Origin: Syntrophaceae bacterium UBA7544
GTDB taxonomy: Bacteria > Desulfobacterota > Syntrophia > Syntrophales > Smithellaceae
DNA length: 5,234 bases
Reading direction: 5' to 3'
Assembly (NCBI GenBank): GCA_002479215.1
Contig: DLME01000230.1
Location: 1 to 5,234, forward strand
Below, piece by piece: positions 1-5,234 of this stretch. The translations under genes were made by a program, and so were the position numbers. Position 1 is the stretch's first letter. Each line of letters begins with the position of its first letter. Below the pieces are notes generated by a model. The model did no database searches and was not told the origin of the DNA. It was given only the letters and a program-made list of their open reading frames with translations.

Positions 1-34
1 GCATCTGCTGAAAGATTGTGTTACAATGGGCCAT
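1..34 (-). CDS. IS4-family transposase, N-terminal 11 codons (cut by window edge)
   Basis: The reading frame starts at an ATG (34-32) and leaves the window after encoding MAHCNTIFQQM. This matches the very characteristic start of IS4-family transposases that carry the DUF4372 N-terminal domain, which typically begin M-A-H-x-N-T-I/V-F-x-Q-L/M. Known of the family: these are DDE transposases that move the element by cut-and-paste. A good Shine-Dalgarno (AAGGAG on the minus strand, 50-45) lies 10 nt before the ATG and supports the start. The gene points the same way as the glycan genes upstream, so it lies in the path of their read-through transcription. The assignment rests on only 11 residues plus the leader structure. 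The rest of the gene and the other IS end are outside the window, so intactness cannot be judged. Confidence 0.72.
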   Translation of the reverse strand, partial: MAHCNTIFQQM

Positions 35-107
35 AGTCGGAACTCTCCTTGCTGTTTAATGTGTTATCTGCTAACCCATTCTAACAGATTCCGGGAGTTT
101 TCGGACT
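35..107 (-). repeat. Inverted repeat flanking the transposase leader; possible read-through-protection hairpin
   Basis: Positions 35-45 (agtc-gg-aactc) and 95-107 (gagtt-ttcg-gact) are inverted copies: a 5-bp block and a 4-bp block separated by an internal loop of 2 versus 4 nt. In RNA read from the minus strand the inner arm covers the bases between the Shine-Dalgarno and the ATG and takes in the last G of GGAG. A transcript entering from the glycan genes could fold so that the ribosome binding site is partly hidden. A transcript from the internal promoter (starting near 71) lacks the outer arm. This resembles the known arrangement in IS10 and IS50. The pairing is short and the loop is about 49 nt, so the functional reading is tentative. 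Confidence 0.4.
71..86 (-). promoter_or_regulatory. Extended -10 promoter of the IS transposase
   Basis: On the minus strand the sequence reads TG-T-TAGAAT (86-78), an extended -10 element with a hexamer matching TATAAT at 5 of 6 positions. No convincing -35 is seen 16-18 bp upstream, which the TGn extension can compensate for. The start of transcription would be near position 71, giving a leader of about 37 nt to the ATG at 34. Such a transcript would begin inside the loop of the flanking inverted repeat and so would lack its 5' arm. The call is sequence-only. Confidence 0.35.
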
Positions 108-124
108 TTTTTTAATCAGTTAAC

Positions 125-140
125 CGGACAGCACTGTCCG
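125..140. repeat. Near-perfect palindrome at the IS/gene boundary
   Basis: Two 7-bp arms (cggacag / ctgtccg) surround a 2-bp centre. As RNA this would form a 6-bp GC-rich stem with a 4-nt loop. It lies between the stop codon of the FkbM-like gene (151-153) and the IS leader. It may be part of the IS terminal sequence, or a weak hairpin at the end of the glycan transcript. No U-run follows it on either strand (on the minus strand an A-run follows), so it is not a standard intrinsic terminator. Confidence 0.5.
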
Positions 141-150
141 AATATCTCGC

Positions 151-1002
151 TTAAATAATCTCGAATTCGCCGAAATTCGGGGTAAGTCTGCCACGAAAGG
201 CAGCAGTTAGTAAATGTCTTGCAGGCTCATAATGATTTTCCGCGCTAAAAGGTTGCTGAAACCTGTCTCCCACAAGATCTTTTCTGACAAAAAAGGCGTT
301 AGACCCTGTTATGTTGCAGCCCACCAGTGAGTATCCTTTGTCATTGAAAAGATATTCGAAGGATTTCAGAGAGGCTCCCATATAATCGGTACTATCCCAC
401 GTATGCTTTGGGTTATATTTCATCACCCATAAAACCGGCGGCGGAAATTTGGCATTATATTCAACCACTACAACTCTCGGTGTGATACAGTTTATTTCCT
501 TAAAAACGTGATAGTCGTTGCCATCTATATCTATACTTAATAAGTCGACCTCGTTAGGTACCTTCTTTTGTGCTAATAACGAATTAATATTCTCTTTACT
601 AATAAAACTATTATCAAAAGTTAATATATTCTTATTTATTAACGAATGGAACTTTCTTCTTATAATTTCAGCGTTATTTTTGCCTCCCTCAATCCATACC
701 CCTTTCCATCCTTTGATAAGGAGATATAATGTATTATTCTCTAATCCATTGCCAACCCCAAATTCGACAAAATATCTGTTCGTCGTGCCTATCCGACTGA
801 AAATTTCTTGTATTATGCCGTCTTCATCATTTTGAGAACAAGCTTTAAACCCAAAGCGTAAAAGGCACCCATCTTCATCAATGCGCGGGCTTTCATACAG
901 CCTGTGTAATTGCATTTGCGCAATAATTGGCGTATGGATGTGATTTATATTTTTTATAACGTTCTTAATTTCATCATAGACTCGTTTCAGATAGCTTATC
1001 AT
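151..1002 (-). CDS. FkbM-like SAM-dependent methyltransferase-fold protein
   Basis: This is a 283-residue soluble protein of the FkbM / Methyltransf_21 type that often closes surface-glycan clusters. The family includes O-methyltransferases for sugar or polyketide hydroxyls, but many cluster members are uncharacterised. Visible landmarks are SQNDEDGII (56-64), the SAM-binding motif FVEFGVGNGLENNT (78-91), GWKGVWIEG (98-106) ending motif II, an acidic DLLSIDIDGNDYHVFK block (153-168) typical of FkbM proteins, VVVVEYNAKFPP (177-188), and a C-terminal strand region ending in GSNAFFVR (233-240). There is no signal peptide or membrane segment. The ATG is supported by AAGGA 8 nt upstream. The gene follows methyltransferase 2 after a 78-bp gap and is probably co-transcribed with it. 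The 3' end of the gene (151-300) is richer in GC than its middle. The fold is secure, but the acceptor, and even methyltransferase activity, are inference. Confidence 0.82.
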   Translation of the reverse strand: MISYLKRVYDEIKNVIKNINHIHTPIIAQMQLHRLYESPRIDEDGCLLRFGFKACSQNDEDGIIQEIFSRIGTTNRYFVEFGVGNGLENNTLYLLIKGWKGVWIEGGKNNAEIIRRKFHSLINKNILTFDNSFISKENINSLLAQKKVPNEVDLLSIDIDGNDYHVFKEINCITPRVVVVEYNAKFPPPVLWVMKYNPKHTWDSTDYMGASLKSFEYLFNDKGYSLVGCNITGSNAFFVRKDLVGDRFQQPFSAENHYEPARHLLTAAFRGRLTPNFGEFEII

Positions 1003-1080
1003 TATATGTTCCTTTCATATGATTTATGAGATGTAATCTCTACTATTTCACACATGGTTTAAATTGAATTACATTTATTT

Positions 1081-1848
1081 TTAAGTTTTTCTAGCGATAG
1101 CTGTTATGTTATCCCTGAAGCTAGGAATGCTTTTTTTCAAAAGCTTTATTAGCAGCTTTCTATTTATGCTTAAACTGTTTCCGGACCAGTAGTAATTTTT
1201 TCTGATACTAAAATCACATAACGCCAAGAGTTTATCAATTTCGATTAGCGTATATTCTCTCCAATGATGATCAGCTTCAGGTAAGTTAATAAAATCTTCA
1301 ATTGGATTTCTTATTGAACGTCCACAAAGTATATTCCAGCGGTTTCTGAGGCGTGTCTGATTAGGGACTGATAAGTACAACATCCCTCCTGGTTTTATCA
1401 CCCTGTGTATATCTTGAAGAACTGGAATTGGGTTAAAATTGAGGTGTTCAAGGACTTCGCATATCACAACGAAATCGAATAAATCATTCTTAAAAGGTAA
1501 GGTAACAGAGGGAATATCTTTTAAATCTCCAGAGACAATTTGGATTTGATTATCTAGATAACTTTTCATAATTTTACTATTTATTTGTATTTCTGGCCTA
1601 TCAAAAGCTACAACTATAAATCCTAATTTGGATAGTGAAATAGAAACTATTCCAAAAAAAGACCCAATCTCTAGTACGGTACCTCCTTTAGGAACTAAAG
1701 AGATCAGGTCTTGTATGGTTCTAATCCAAGAAGGTTTTAATGAATCCAAATATAGAAACTCTATCTGGCGTCCACTATTACCAAACAAGCCAATCAAAGA
1801 TGATTTGCGTTGTTCGATAACTTTCTCTACAATACTATCGATATCCAT
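1081..1848 (-). CDS. Class I SAM-dependent methyltransferase (Methyltransf_11 type)
   Basis: A 255-residue methyltransferase with the full class I motif set: motif I VLEIGSFFG (58-66), the acidic end of strand 2 in AFDRPE (81-86, Asp83), GDL (107-109), motif II/III FDFVVICEVLEHL (124-136), and RVIKPGGMLYLSVPN (149-163). HHWREYT (194-200) resembles the HxREYT segment common in glycan-cluster methyltransferases, where it lies in the acceptor-side region after the Rossmann core. It probably transfers a methyl group to a sugar or sugar-linked group. Ubiquinone/menaquinone-type methyltransferases share the core, but this C-terminus and context fit glycan modification better. The start is set by AAGGA 9 nt before the ATG. 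It lies 120 bp after the preceding methyltransferase and 78 bp before the FkbM-like gene. AT-rich codon use suggests acquisition with its neighbours. Confidence 0.85.
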   Translation of the reverse strand: MDIDSIVEKVIEQRKSSLIGLFGNSGRQIEFLYLDSLKPSWIRTIQDLISLVPKGGTVLEIGSFFGIVSISLSKLGFIVVAFDRPEIQINSKIMKSYLDNQIQIVSGDLKDIPSVTLPFKNDLFDFVVICEVLEHLNFNPIPVLQDIHRVIKPGGMLYLSVPNQTRLRNRWNILCGRSIRNPIEDFINLPEADHHWREYTLIEIDKLLALCDFSIRKNYYWSGNSLSINRKLLIKLLKKSIPSFRDNITAIARKT

Positions 1849-1891
1849 GGCTTTTTATCCTTCTTTTCAAATTCATTAATCATAGTCAAGA

Positions 1892-1922
1892 ATTATAACG
1901 GATTAAATGGCTATAGTGCCAG
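1892..1922 (-). promoter_or_regulatory. Possible internal promoter upstream of methyltransferase 2
   Basis: In the 120-bp gap between the two class I methyltransferases the minus strand contains a perfect TATAAT (1897-1892) preceded by CTGGCA (1922-1917), which matches TTGACA at 4 of 6 positions. The spacer is 19 bp, longer than ideal. Transcription would start near 1885, about 37 nt before the ATG of the downstream methyltransferase. The surrounding DNA is very AT-rich, so a chance TATAAT is easy to find. It is offered only as a candidate explanation for the wide gap. Confidence 0.2.
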
Positions 1923-1968
1923 AGCACAGAAATCCTACTTCCTCCAAGTATTGTTTACATATTACTTA

Positions 1969-2883
1969 TTAGGTCCTATAAAATTCGCCGCAACAAATAG
2001 TTATATTTGTTATGCCAGGTCTTTTAAAAAATGATAACTTTTCTCTTATCTCCTTACGAAGGCCAGGTTGGAAGCAACTAATAACCTTCTGTAACAAGTT
2101 CTCAGAAATAATTACCCTTAGTCCTGATTTTAACAGTGGTATTAGTTTAATTAAACTGTGTTGGTGCACAGACGACGGGATCACTGTTGCGACATAATCC
2201 GTTGTCAATAAATCTGTTGAGTTTAATTCGTCTTTCAAGATAATTTTATCCTCTTCGTTTTTTGGAGGGAACTCTGTATATAAGATGTTAAGTAGTCTCT
2301 CAGCTCTCTCCGGTGAAATATCGTCATCACCCTTAATACATATATCAAAAGTTAAAATAAGTTTTCCTGAAGGCTTTAAAATCCTTTTAAATTCCTTAAT
2401 AATTTTTTCATAATCTTCAGTATGTTCCAGGACTGAAATACAATATATTATATCGAAAGAGCAATCGTGATAATTAGTTTCACGCAAATCTTCTATATTG
2501 AATGATATTTTGTTCTGAAAATTATCATTAATGTCTTTAAAAATATCTTTGTTTATTACTTCTTGGTCGCAGCAAACAACCGCCGTGTTCTGAAAAGATT
2601 CTTTAATATAATATGGAAAGAATGTAACTCCAGAGCCGGCATCTAATATTTTGCAGTGAGGGATTTTACTATTTCTTATGAATGAAGAAACGTTGTAAAA
2701 AACATATGGATATTCATATTGTCGACTCCAATGATGCAACGAATCTTTAACCCATGGATAATTATACAAACATTTCCGATAATCCTCCACAAATTTATTG
2801 GCAAAGGTTTCCATATTGAGAAACATTTCACTATACATTATATTTTGATAATCATTAATTTTGGGAATACCTTTATAAATCAT
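1969..2883 (-). CDS. Class I SAM-dependent methyltransferase with extended C-terminal region
   Basis: A 304-residue methyltransferase. The N-terminal 75 residues carry W-S-R-Q-Y-E-Y-P-Y (52-60), a pattern seen ahead of the SAM fold in other glycan-cluster methyltransferases. The core follows: motif I ILDAGSGVTFFP (79-90), CCDQE (104-108) with the ribose-contacting acidic residues, EDLR (131-134), FDIIYCISVLEHT (143-155) and RILKPSGKLILTFDICI (167-183). The last 120 residues show no motif I recognise and could form an acceptor-binding lid. No signal peptide or transmembrane helix is seen. The start is supported by a strong GGAGG 8 nt upstream. It lies 95 bp after the flippase gene. Base composition is very low (13 G+C in the 60 bases 2341-2400, hand count), unlike the flippase. 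The substrate is unknown; sugar O-methylation or lipid-linked glycan capping is inferred from position. Confidence 0.83.
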   Translation of the reverse strand: MIYKGIPKINDYQNIMYSEMFLNMETFANKFVEDYRKCLYNYPWVKDSLHHWSRQYEYPYVFYNVSSFIRNSKIPHCKILDAGSGVTFFPYYIKESFQNTAVVCCDQEVINKDIFKDINDNFQNKISFNIEDLRETNYHDCSFDIIYCISVLEHTEDYEKIIKEFKRILKPSGKLILTFDICIKGDDDISPERAERLLNILYTEFPPKNEEDKIILKDELNSTDLLTTDYVATVIPSSVHQHSLIKLIPLLKSGLRVIISENLLQKVISCFQPGLRKEIREKLSFFKRPGITNITICCGEFYRT

Positions 2884-2978
2884 GGATTAGCCCTCCGGAA
2901 TTAATGAGCTCATATGATAAAATAATACAGTTCGTTATTAAGATTTCCATTACGTTTCCGGCATTGAATGATATTAAC

Positions 2979-4337
2979 CTAAGATGCCAAAGGTGCTCTT
3001 GCAATGCGCTTATTTGTCATAAAAATGAGTAATACATAAGTCGCATTGACCAATATCAAACCCCAGGCAACCCCAGGAAGTCCCCAATAATAGGCCCCCC
3101 CCAGATAACAAAATATAGTTAGGAATGCAGCAATTGCCTTCGGCAAGGTATATTTAATCATCTTATTAAAGCCAAATCCTACTGAAGTCAAGCCTTGTCC
3201 TATATAGTAAAGGCCGATGCCCGCAAAGATTACCGGCAGTAATCGATAATGAGATGCAAACACGGCACTTCCTAATAAGGTTAATAAATATTTCCCAAAT
3301 ATAAGCAGGAATACCGCCCCGCAGATTATTATCAGGCTACAAAAAATCACATTGAGCCAAATCATTCTCATTGCATCCGCCACTCGCAAGGCATTATTCA
3401 TATCGGCAAATTTCTCCCAGATAATGGGCCCGATGAAGGACCCGAGGGGCGCTACTATCACGTTAATAATCGTGGTGGACAGCATGGCCATGAAACAAAA
3501 GATCCCCACCGAATCCAGGCCCATGACCAGTTGGACGGCCCAGCGCTCGCCATTGGTTTGCAGCCATGCCAGGATGCCGAATCCCAGGAGGGGCAAGCCA
3601 AAAGAGACCAGCAGTTGCAAAAAATCTCTGGGCAATTTATCGGCAAAGCCGCCGTCCGACTTCGGCCCGGCCCCGGCTTCCCTCTTCAGAATCTTGACCT
3701 TCGCGGCAAAAGAAAAGGCGGCCACCGTTAAAAACACCAGCAATACCAGGGTAGCGTTTAAGCCAACCAGATAATAAACCCCTAATAAAAAAAGTAATTG
3801 AAAGAACCGCTCCCCGGAAGAGATCAGGGCCACTAACTTCCGCATCCTCATGGTATTTATTAACGACAGCAACGGAACGGAACTGGTGAAAAATAAAATA
3901 TAACCGCAGGAGACTAACCAGAACAAGAGGCCATGCGCGTCATAATGTAAAAGAAATTTAAGCCCCAACAATAAAACGAGAACCAATAGTAAAATAACAT
4001 AAAATAATTGTTTCAATAATCTCAGGACGGTATTTAAGAAATATGATTTTTTGTTTTCATACGTAAAGGTATAATAAAATCTTTGGCAGAAAAAATCGAT
4101 CGGTGAGTAGATAATGGCATTAGCTAACGGCGCAATAGATAATACGAGAGCGTATTTCCCATATTCGACAGTGCCAATCCTGGCCACTGTCTTAATAATC
4201 GCCAGCCCCAAGATTATGGAGGCTCCATTGGAGAAGAGGAGCCAAAGGATTTCGCTCAAGTGCCTTTTATTAAGACCCCGGAGGATCGGCAGAAACTCTT
4301 TAAAGGATCTTCCGGCAAACAAAGCATCTTTTAGCAT
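2979..4337 (-). CDS. Wzx-type polysaccharide flippase (MOP superfamily, 12 TM)
   Basis: A 452-residue integral inner-membrane protein that would flip undecaprenyl-linked glycan units to the periplasm in a Wzx/Wzy-style pathway. Twelve hydrophobic segments can be drawn: about 27-50, 62-82, 108-131, 136-160, 177-193, 195-214, 239-260, 275-297, 325-347, 362-386, 398-416 and 420-440. They form two six-helix halves joined by a polar cytoplasmic loop (215-238), the standard MOP layout and length. VARIGTVEYGKYAL (51-64) is the usual conserved stretch after TM1. The frame stays open upstream to an ATG at 4520, but those 61 codons overlap the glycosyltransferase remnant in another frame and read as low-complexity Arg/Pro/Gly, so I start at 4337. 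That ATG has only a weak GAGG about 20 nt upstream, so translation may be coupled to the upstream frame. A TTG at residue 27 is an alternative. GC differs strongly within the gene. Confidence 0.85.
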   Translation of the reverse strand: MLKDALFAGRSFKEFLPILRGLNKRHLSEILWLLFSNGASIILGLAIIKTVARIGTVEYGKYALVLSIAPLANAIIYSPIDFFCQRFYYTFTYENKKSYFLNTVLRLLKQLFYVILLLVLVLLLGLKFLLHYDAHGLLFWLVSCGYILFFTSSVPLLSLINTMRMRKLVALISSGERFFQLLFLLGVYYLVGLNATLVLLVFLTVAAFSFAAKVKILKREAGAGPKSDGGFADKLPRDFLQLLVSFGLPLLGFGILAWLQTNGERWAVQLVMGLDSVGIFCFMAMLSTTIINVIVAPLGSFIGPIIWEKFADMNNALRVADAMRMIWLNVIFCSLIIICGAVFLLIFGKYLLTLLGSAVFASHYRLLPVIFAGIGLYYIGQGLTSVGFGFNKMIKYTLPKAIAAFLTIFCYLGGAYYWGLPGVAWGLILVNATYVLLIFMTNKRIARAPLAS

Positions 4338-4369
4338 ATGGCGATATTGCCCGCATGCCTCGGGGACAC

Positions 4370-4582
4370 CTAAACGTCTTCCAGAATCCCCATCCATCGC
4401 AGGAGGCCTGTCATCCGCTTGGTCCAGGTGTGGTCGGATTGGCAGCGCTGCCGGCCGGCCCGGCCAATGGCCATGGCCTCTTCGGGTTGCTCCAGGAAGT
4501 ATCTGATCTGGTAAGCGCAATCAAATTCGTTGCGATAGCAGGCGATCTCTTTGCCGATCCGAAAGAGATACGTCAACTCCAT
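4370..4582 (-). pseudogene. C-terminal remnant of a group-1 (CgeB-like) glycosyltransferase
   Basis: About 70 codons encode ELTYLFRIGKEIACYRNEF..YQIRYFLEQPEEAMAIGRAGRQR..SDHTWTKRM, which matches the closing stretch of Glyco_trans_1_2-type glycosyltransferases: LFxxGKE, a short YR block, IRYxLxxPEE, AxxGRxR, HTWxxR. The catalytic domain, including the nucleotide-sugar binding part, should lie some 200-300 residues upstream, yet the sequence immediately upstream is the end of an unrelated GT11 gene (stop at 4588-4590). The frame itself is intact to TAG (4370-4372). It could be read from ATG 4603, ATG 4582 or TTG 4576; an AAAGGAG overlaps the GT11 stop and best suits the TTG (about 6 nt). Hand count gives 108 G+C in 180 bases (4381-4560), far above the GT11 gene. 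It is non-functional as an enzyme but may be translated and help initiate the flippase 32 nt downstream. Confidence 0.72.
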
Positions 4583-4587
4583 CTCCT

Positions 4588-5234
4588 TTATATTCGATAC
4601 CATGTATCAGGTATTATATATTTAGAATTAATTATAGGACTCCATATTGCAGGCGCTAAAACTAGTTGATCTGGATTCTGAGCCAACCAGGCACCCCACC
4701 AACTAAAAGTACTATTGGCAATAATATGATGCTTACACAAGCTCATAAGTCTTAAATCCTCATAATCTTTCCCTCGGCAATTGTGGCCTATGAACTCTTT
4801 AGAGTAATCCAATTTCAAGTTTTCCTGCGCCCATCCAGGATTGTCAGAAAATATAAAGAAATAAGGATCCTTGACATTTTTTATGATCCGCTTTGCAGCT
4901 TCATAATAATAATCTAATGGAAGGTTCATATTCCTTTCCAATCTTCCCCCTACCCATGCCCCATTTGCCGCGAAACCATGAAGCCTCCTGAGATGCAGAC
5001 AAACTGAATTGGTATTAAGTATTCTCTGAGATATTTCTTCATTTATATTATCAGCTTTGGTCTTTAGAGTAAGTTCTTTACGGAGATTTTCCTTAATATC
5101 CTTAAAATAGTTTTCATTCTGGAAATACCCATCTAAATAAATATCTCTGCAAGATATCTGGTTGAAAATTTTTTCATCGAATATATAATCTGTTTTCTCT
5201 TGGATATAGCAGCGCATACGATATAGTCTAAATA
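4588..5234 (-). CDS. GT11 alpha-1,2-fucosyltransferase, C-terminal part (5' end outside window)
   Basis: The frame is open to the window edge and encodes at least 214 residues. An ATG exists at 5217, but the missing GGLGNQMFQYA start typical of GT11 enzymes (usual length about 290) shows the true start lies beyond the edge. Recognisable blocks, numbered from that ATG, are IYLDGYFQNENYF (26-38), SVCLHLRRLHG (71-81, the HxRR nucleotide-binding motif), PLDYYYEAAKRI (100-111), FFIFSDNPGWAQENL (120-134), DLRLMSLCKHHIIANSTFSWWGAWLAQNP (154-182, the family's most conserved block), and a normal IPDTWYRI end. The family transfers fucose from GDP-fucose to galactose O-2 of a lipid-linked glycan at the cytoplasmic membrane face. 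The usual Asp of HxRRxD is not at its expected place (RRLHG instead of RRGDY), so donor or acceptor use may differ. AT-rich, about 28-35% in samples counted by hand. Confidence 0.87.
   Translation of the reverse strand, partial: FRLYRMRCYIQEKTDYIFDEKIFNQISCRDIYLDGYFQNENYFKDIKENLRKELTLKTKADNINEEISQRILNTNSVCLHLRRLHGFAANGAWVGGRLERNMNLPLDYYYEAAKRIIKNVKDPYFFIFSDNPGWAQENLKLDYSKEFIGHNCRGKDYEDLRLMSLCKHHIIANSTFSWWGAWLAQNPDQLVLAPAIWSPIINSKYIIPDTWYRI

Larger units (their letters stand above)
1..145 (-). mobile_element. Left end of an IS4-family insertion sequence (partial)
   Basis: This stretch holds the transposase start, its ribosome binding site, an extended -10 promoter, an inverted repeat around the leader and a short palindrome (125-140). 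It contains no part of the glycan genes. The outer boundary is inferred: the glycan gene stops at 151-153 and the palindrome begins about ten bases later, so the element most likely ends somewhere in 124-150. Terminal repeats and target duplication cannot be confirmed because the other end is not in view. The IS sits immediately behind the last methyltransferase without disturbing it, as expected for an insertion tolerated at the edge of a glycan cluster. Confidence 0.6.

Noticed and set aside
518..835. Plus-strand open frame inside the FkbM-like gene
   Set aside because: It is the mirror of a strongly conserved coding region, with no ribosome binding site or domain.
1028..1040. Small inverted repeat gagat-gta-atctc between genes 2 and 1
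   Set aside because: A 5-bp AT-containing stem with a 3-nt loop and no U-run is too weak for a terminator or regulatory structure.
1885..1935. A 13-codon minus-strand frame starting at GTG after an SD-like GGAGGAAGTAGGA in the gap between the methyltransferases
   Set aside because: It is very short, starts at GTG, and has no recognisable leader-peptide content such as repeated codons or an attenuator hairpin.
1949..1971. Possible terminator after methyltransferase 3
   Set aside because: Only short, mismatched AT-rich pairing is visible and there is no GC stem followed by a U-run.
3352..3774. Plus-strand open frame of 140 codons
   Set aside because: It is antisense to the flippase, has no recognisable domain, and is explained by the GC-rich part of that gene lacking stops on the opposite strand.
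4338..4520. N-terminal extension of the flippase to the ATG at 4520
   Set aside because: The added 61 residues are Arg/Pro/Gly-rich and unlike any MOP flippase N-terminus. The same bases encode the recognisable glycosyltransferase tail in another frame.
4114..4669. Two plus-strand open frames across the remnant and flippase start
   Set aside because: Their translations look like random reading of GC-rich DNA and conflict with well-supported minus-strand homology.
1..5234. CRISPR array, tRNA, riboswitch, toxin-antitoxin or defence system
   Set aside because: I found no regularly spaced repeats, cloverleaf, known riboswitch core or defence-type gene in reading both strands. The content is explained by a glycan cluster and one IS end.

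Overview
The window holds the 3' part of a surface-glycan gene cluster (O-antigen, capsule or exopolysaccharide type), with every gene on the minus strand. Transcription therefore runs from position 5234 towards position 1. A Wzx-like flippase beside a fucosyltransferase and sugar-cluster methyltransferases points to a Gram-negative bacterium that exports a lipid-linked glycan. The IS4-type transposase start and the mixed base composition would suit Desulfobacterota or a similar environmental lineage, but that is a weak guess. There is no housekeeping gene to fix the taxon.

Layout in transcription order: (1) 5234-4588, the C-terminal two thirds of a GT11 alpha-1,2-fucosyltransferase, cut by the window edge. 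(2) 4582-4370, about 70 codons matching the extreme C-terminus of an unrelated group-1 (CgeB-like) glycosyltransferase, joined directly to the GT11 stop codon. This is a recombination scar. (3) 4337-2979, a 12-helix Wzx-type flippase. (4) 2883-1969, (5) 1848-1081 and (6) 1002-151, three consecutive genes with the SAM-methyltransferase fold: two class I enzymes of the Methyltransf_11 kind and one FkbM-like protein. (7) The left end of an IS4-family insertion sequence, with leader, promoter and the first 11 codons of its transposase (34-1), begins about ten bases after gene 6.

Inferred working model: the fucosyltransferase adds fucose to the repeat unit, the flippase moves the lipid-linked unit across the inner membrane, and the methyltransferases decorate or cap sugars. 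The acceptors cannot be read from the sequence.

The cluster is clearly mosaic. The glycosyltransferase remnant is about 60% GC, while the adjoining fucosyltransferase and methyltransferase 3 fall to about 22-35% in the stretches I counted. The flippase contains both kinds of sequence. The most notable points are the remnant glycosyltransferase and its junction, a fucosyltransferase whose HxRRxD motif lacks the Asp, and an inverted repeat in the IS leader that could shut off transposase translation on read-through transcripts. I see no CRISPR, tRNA, rRNA or defence system, and nothing I would call a wholly new system.
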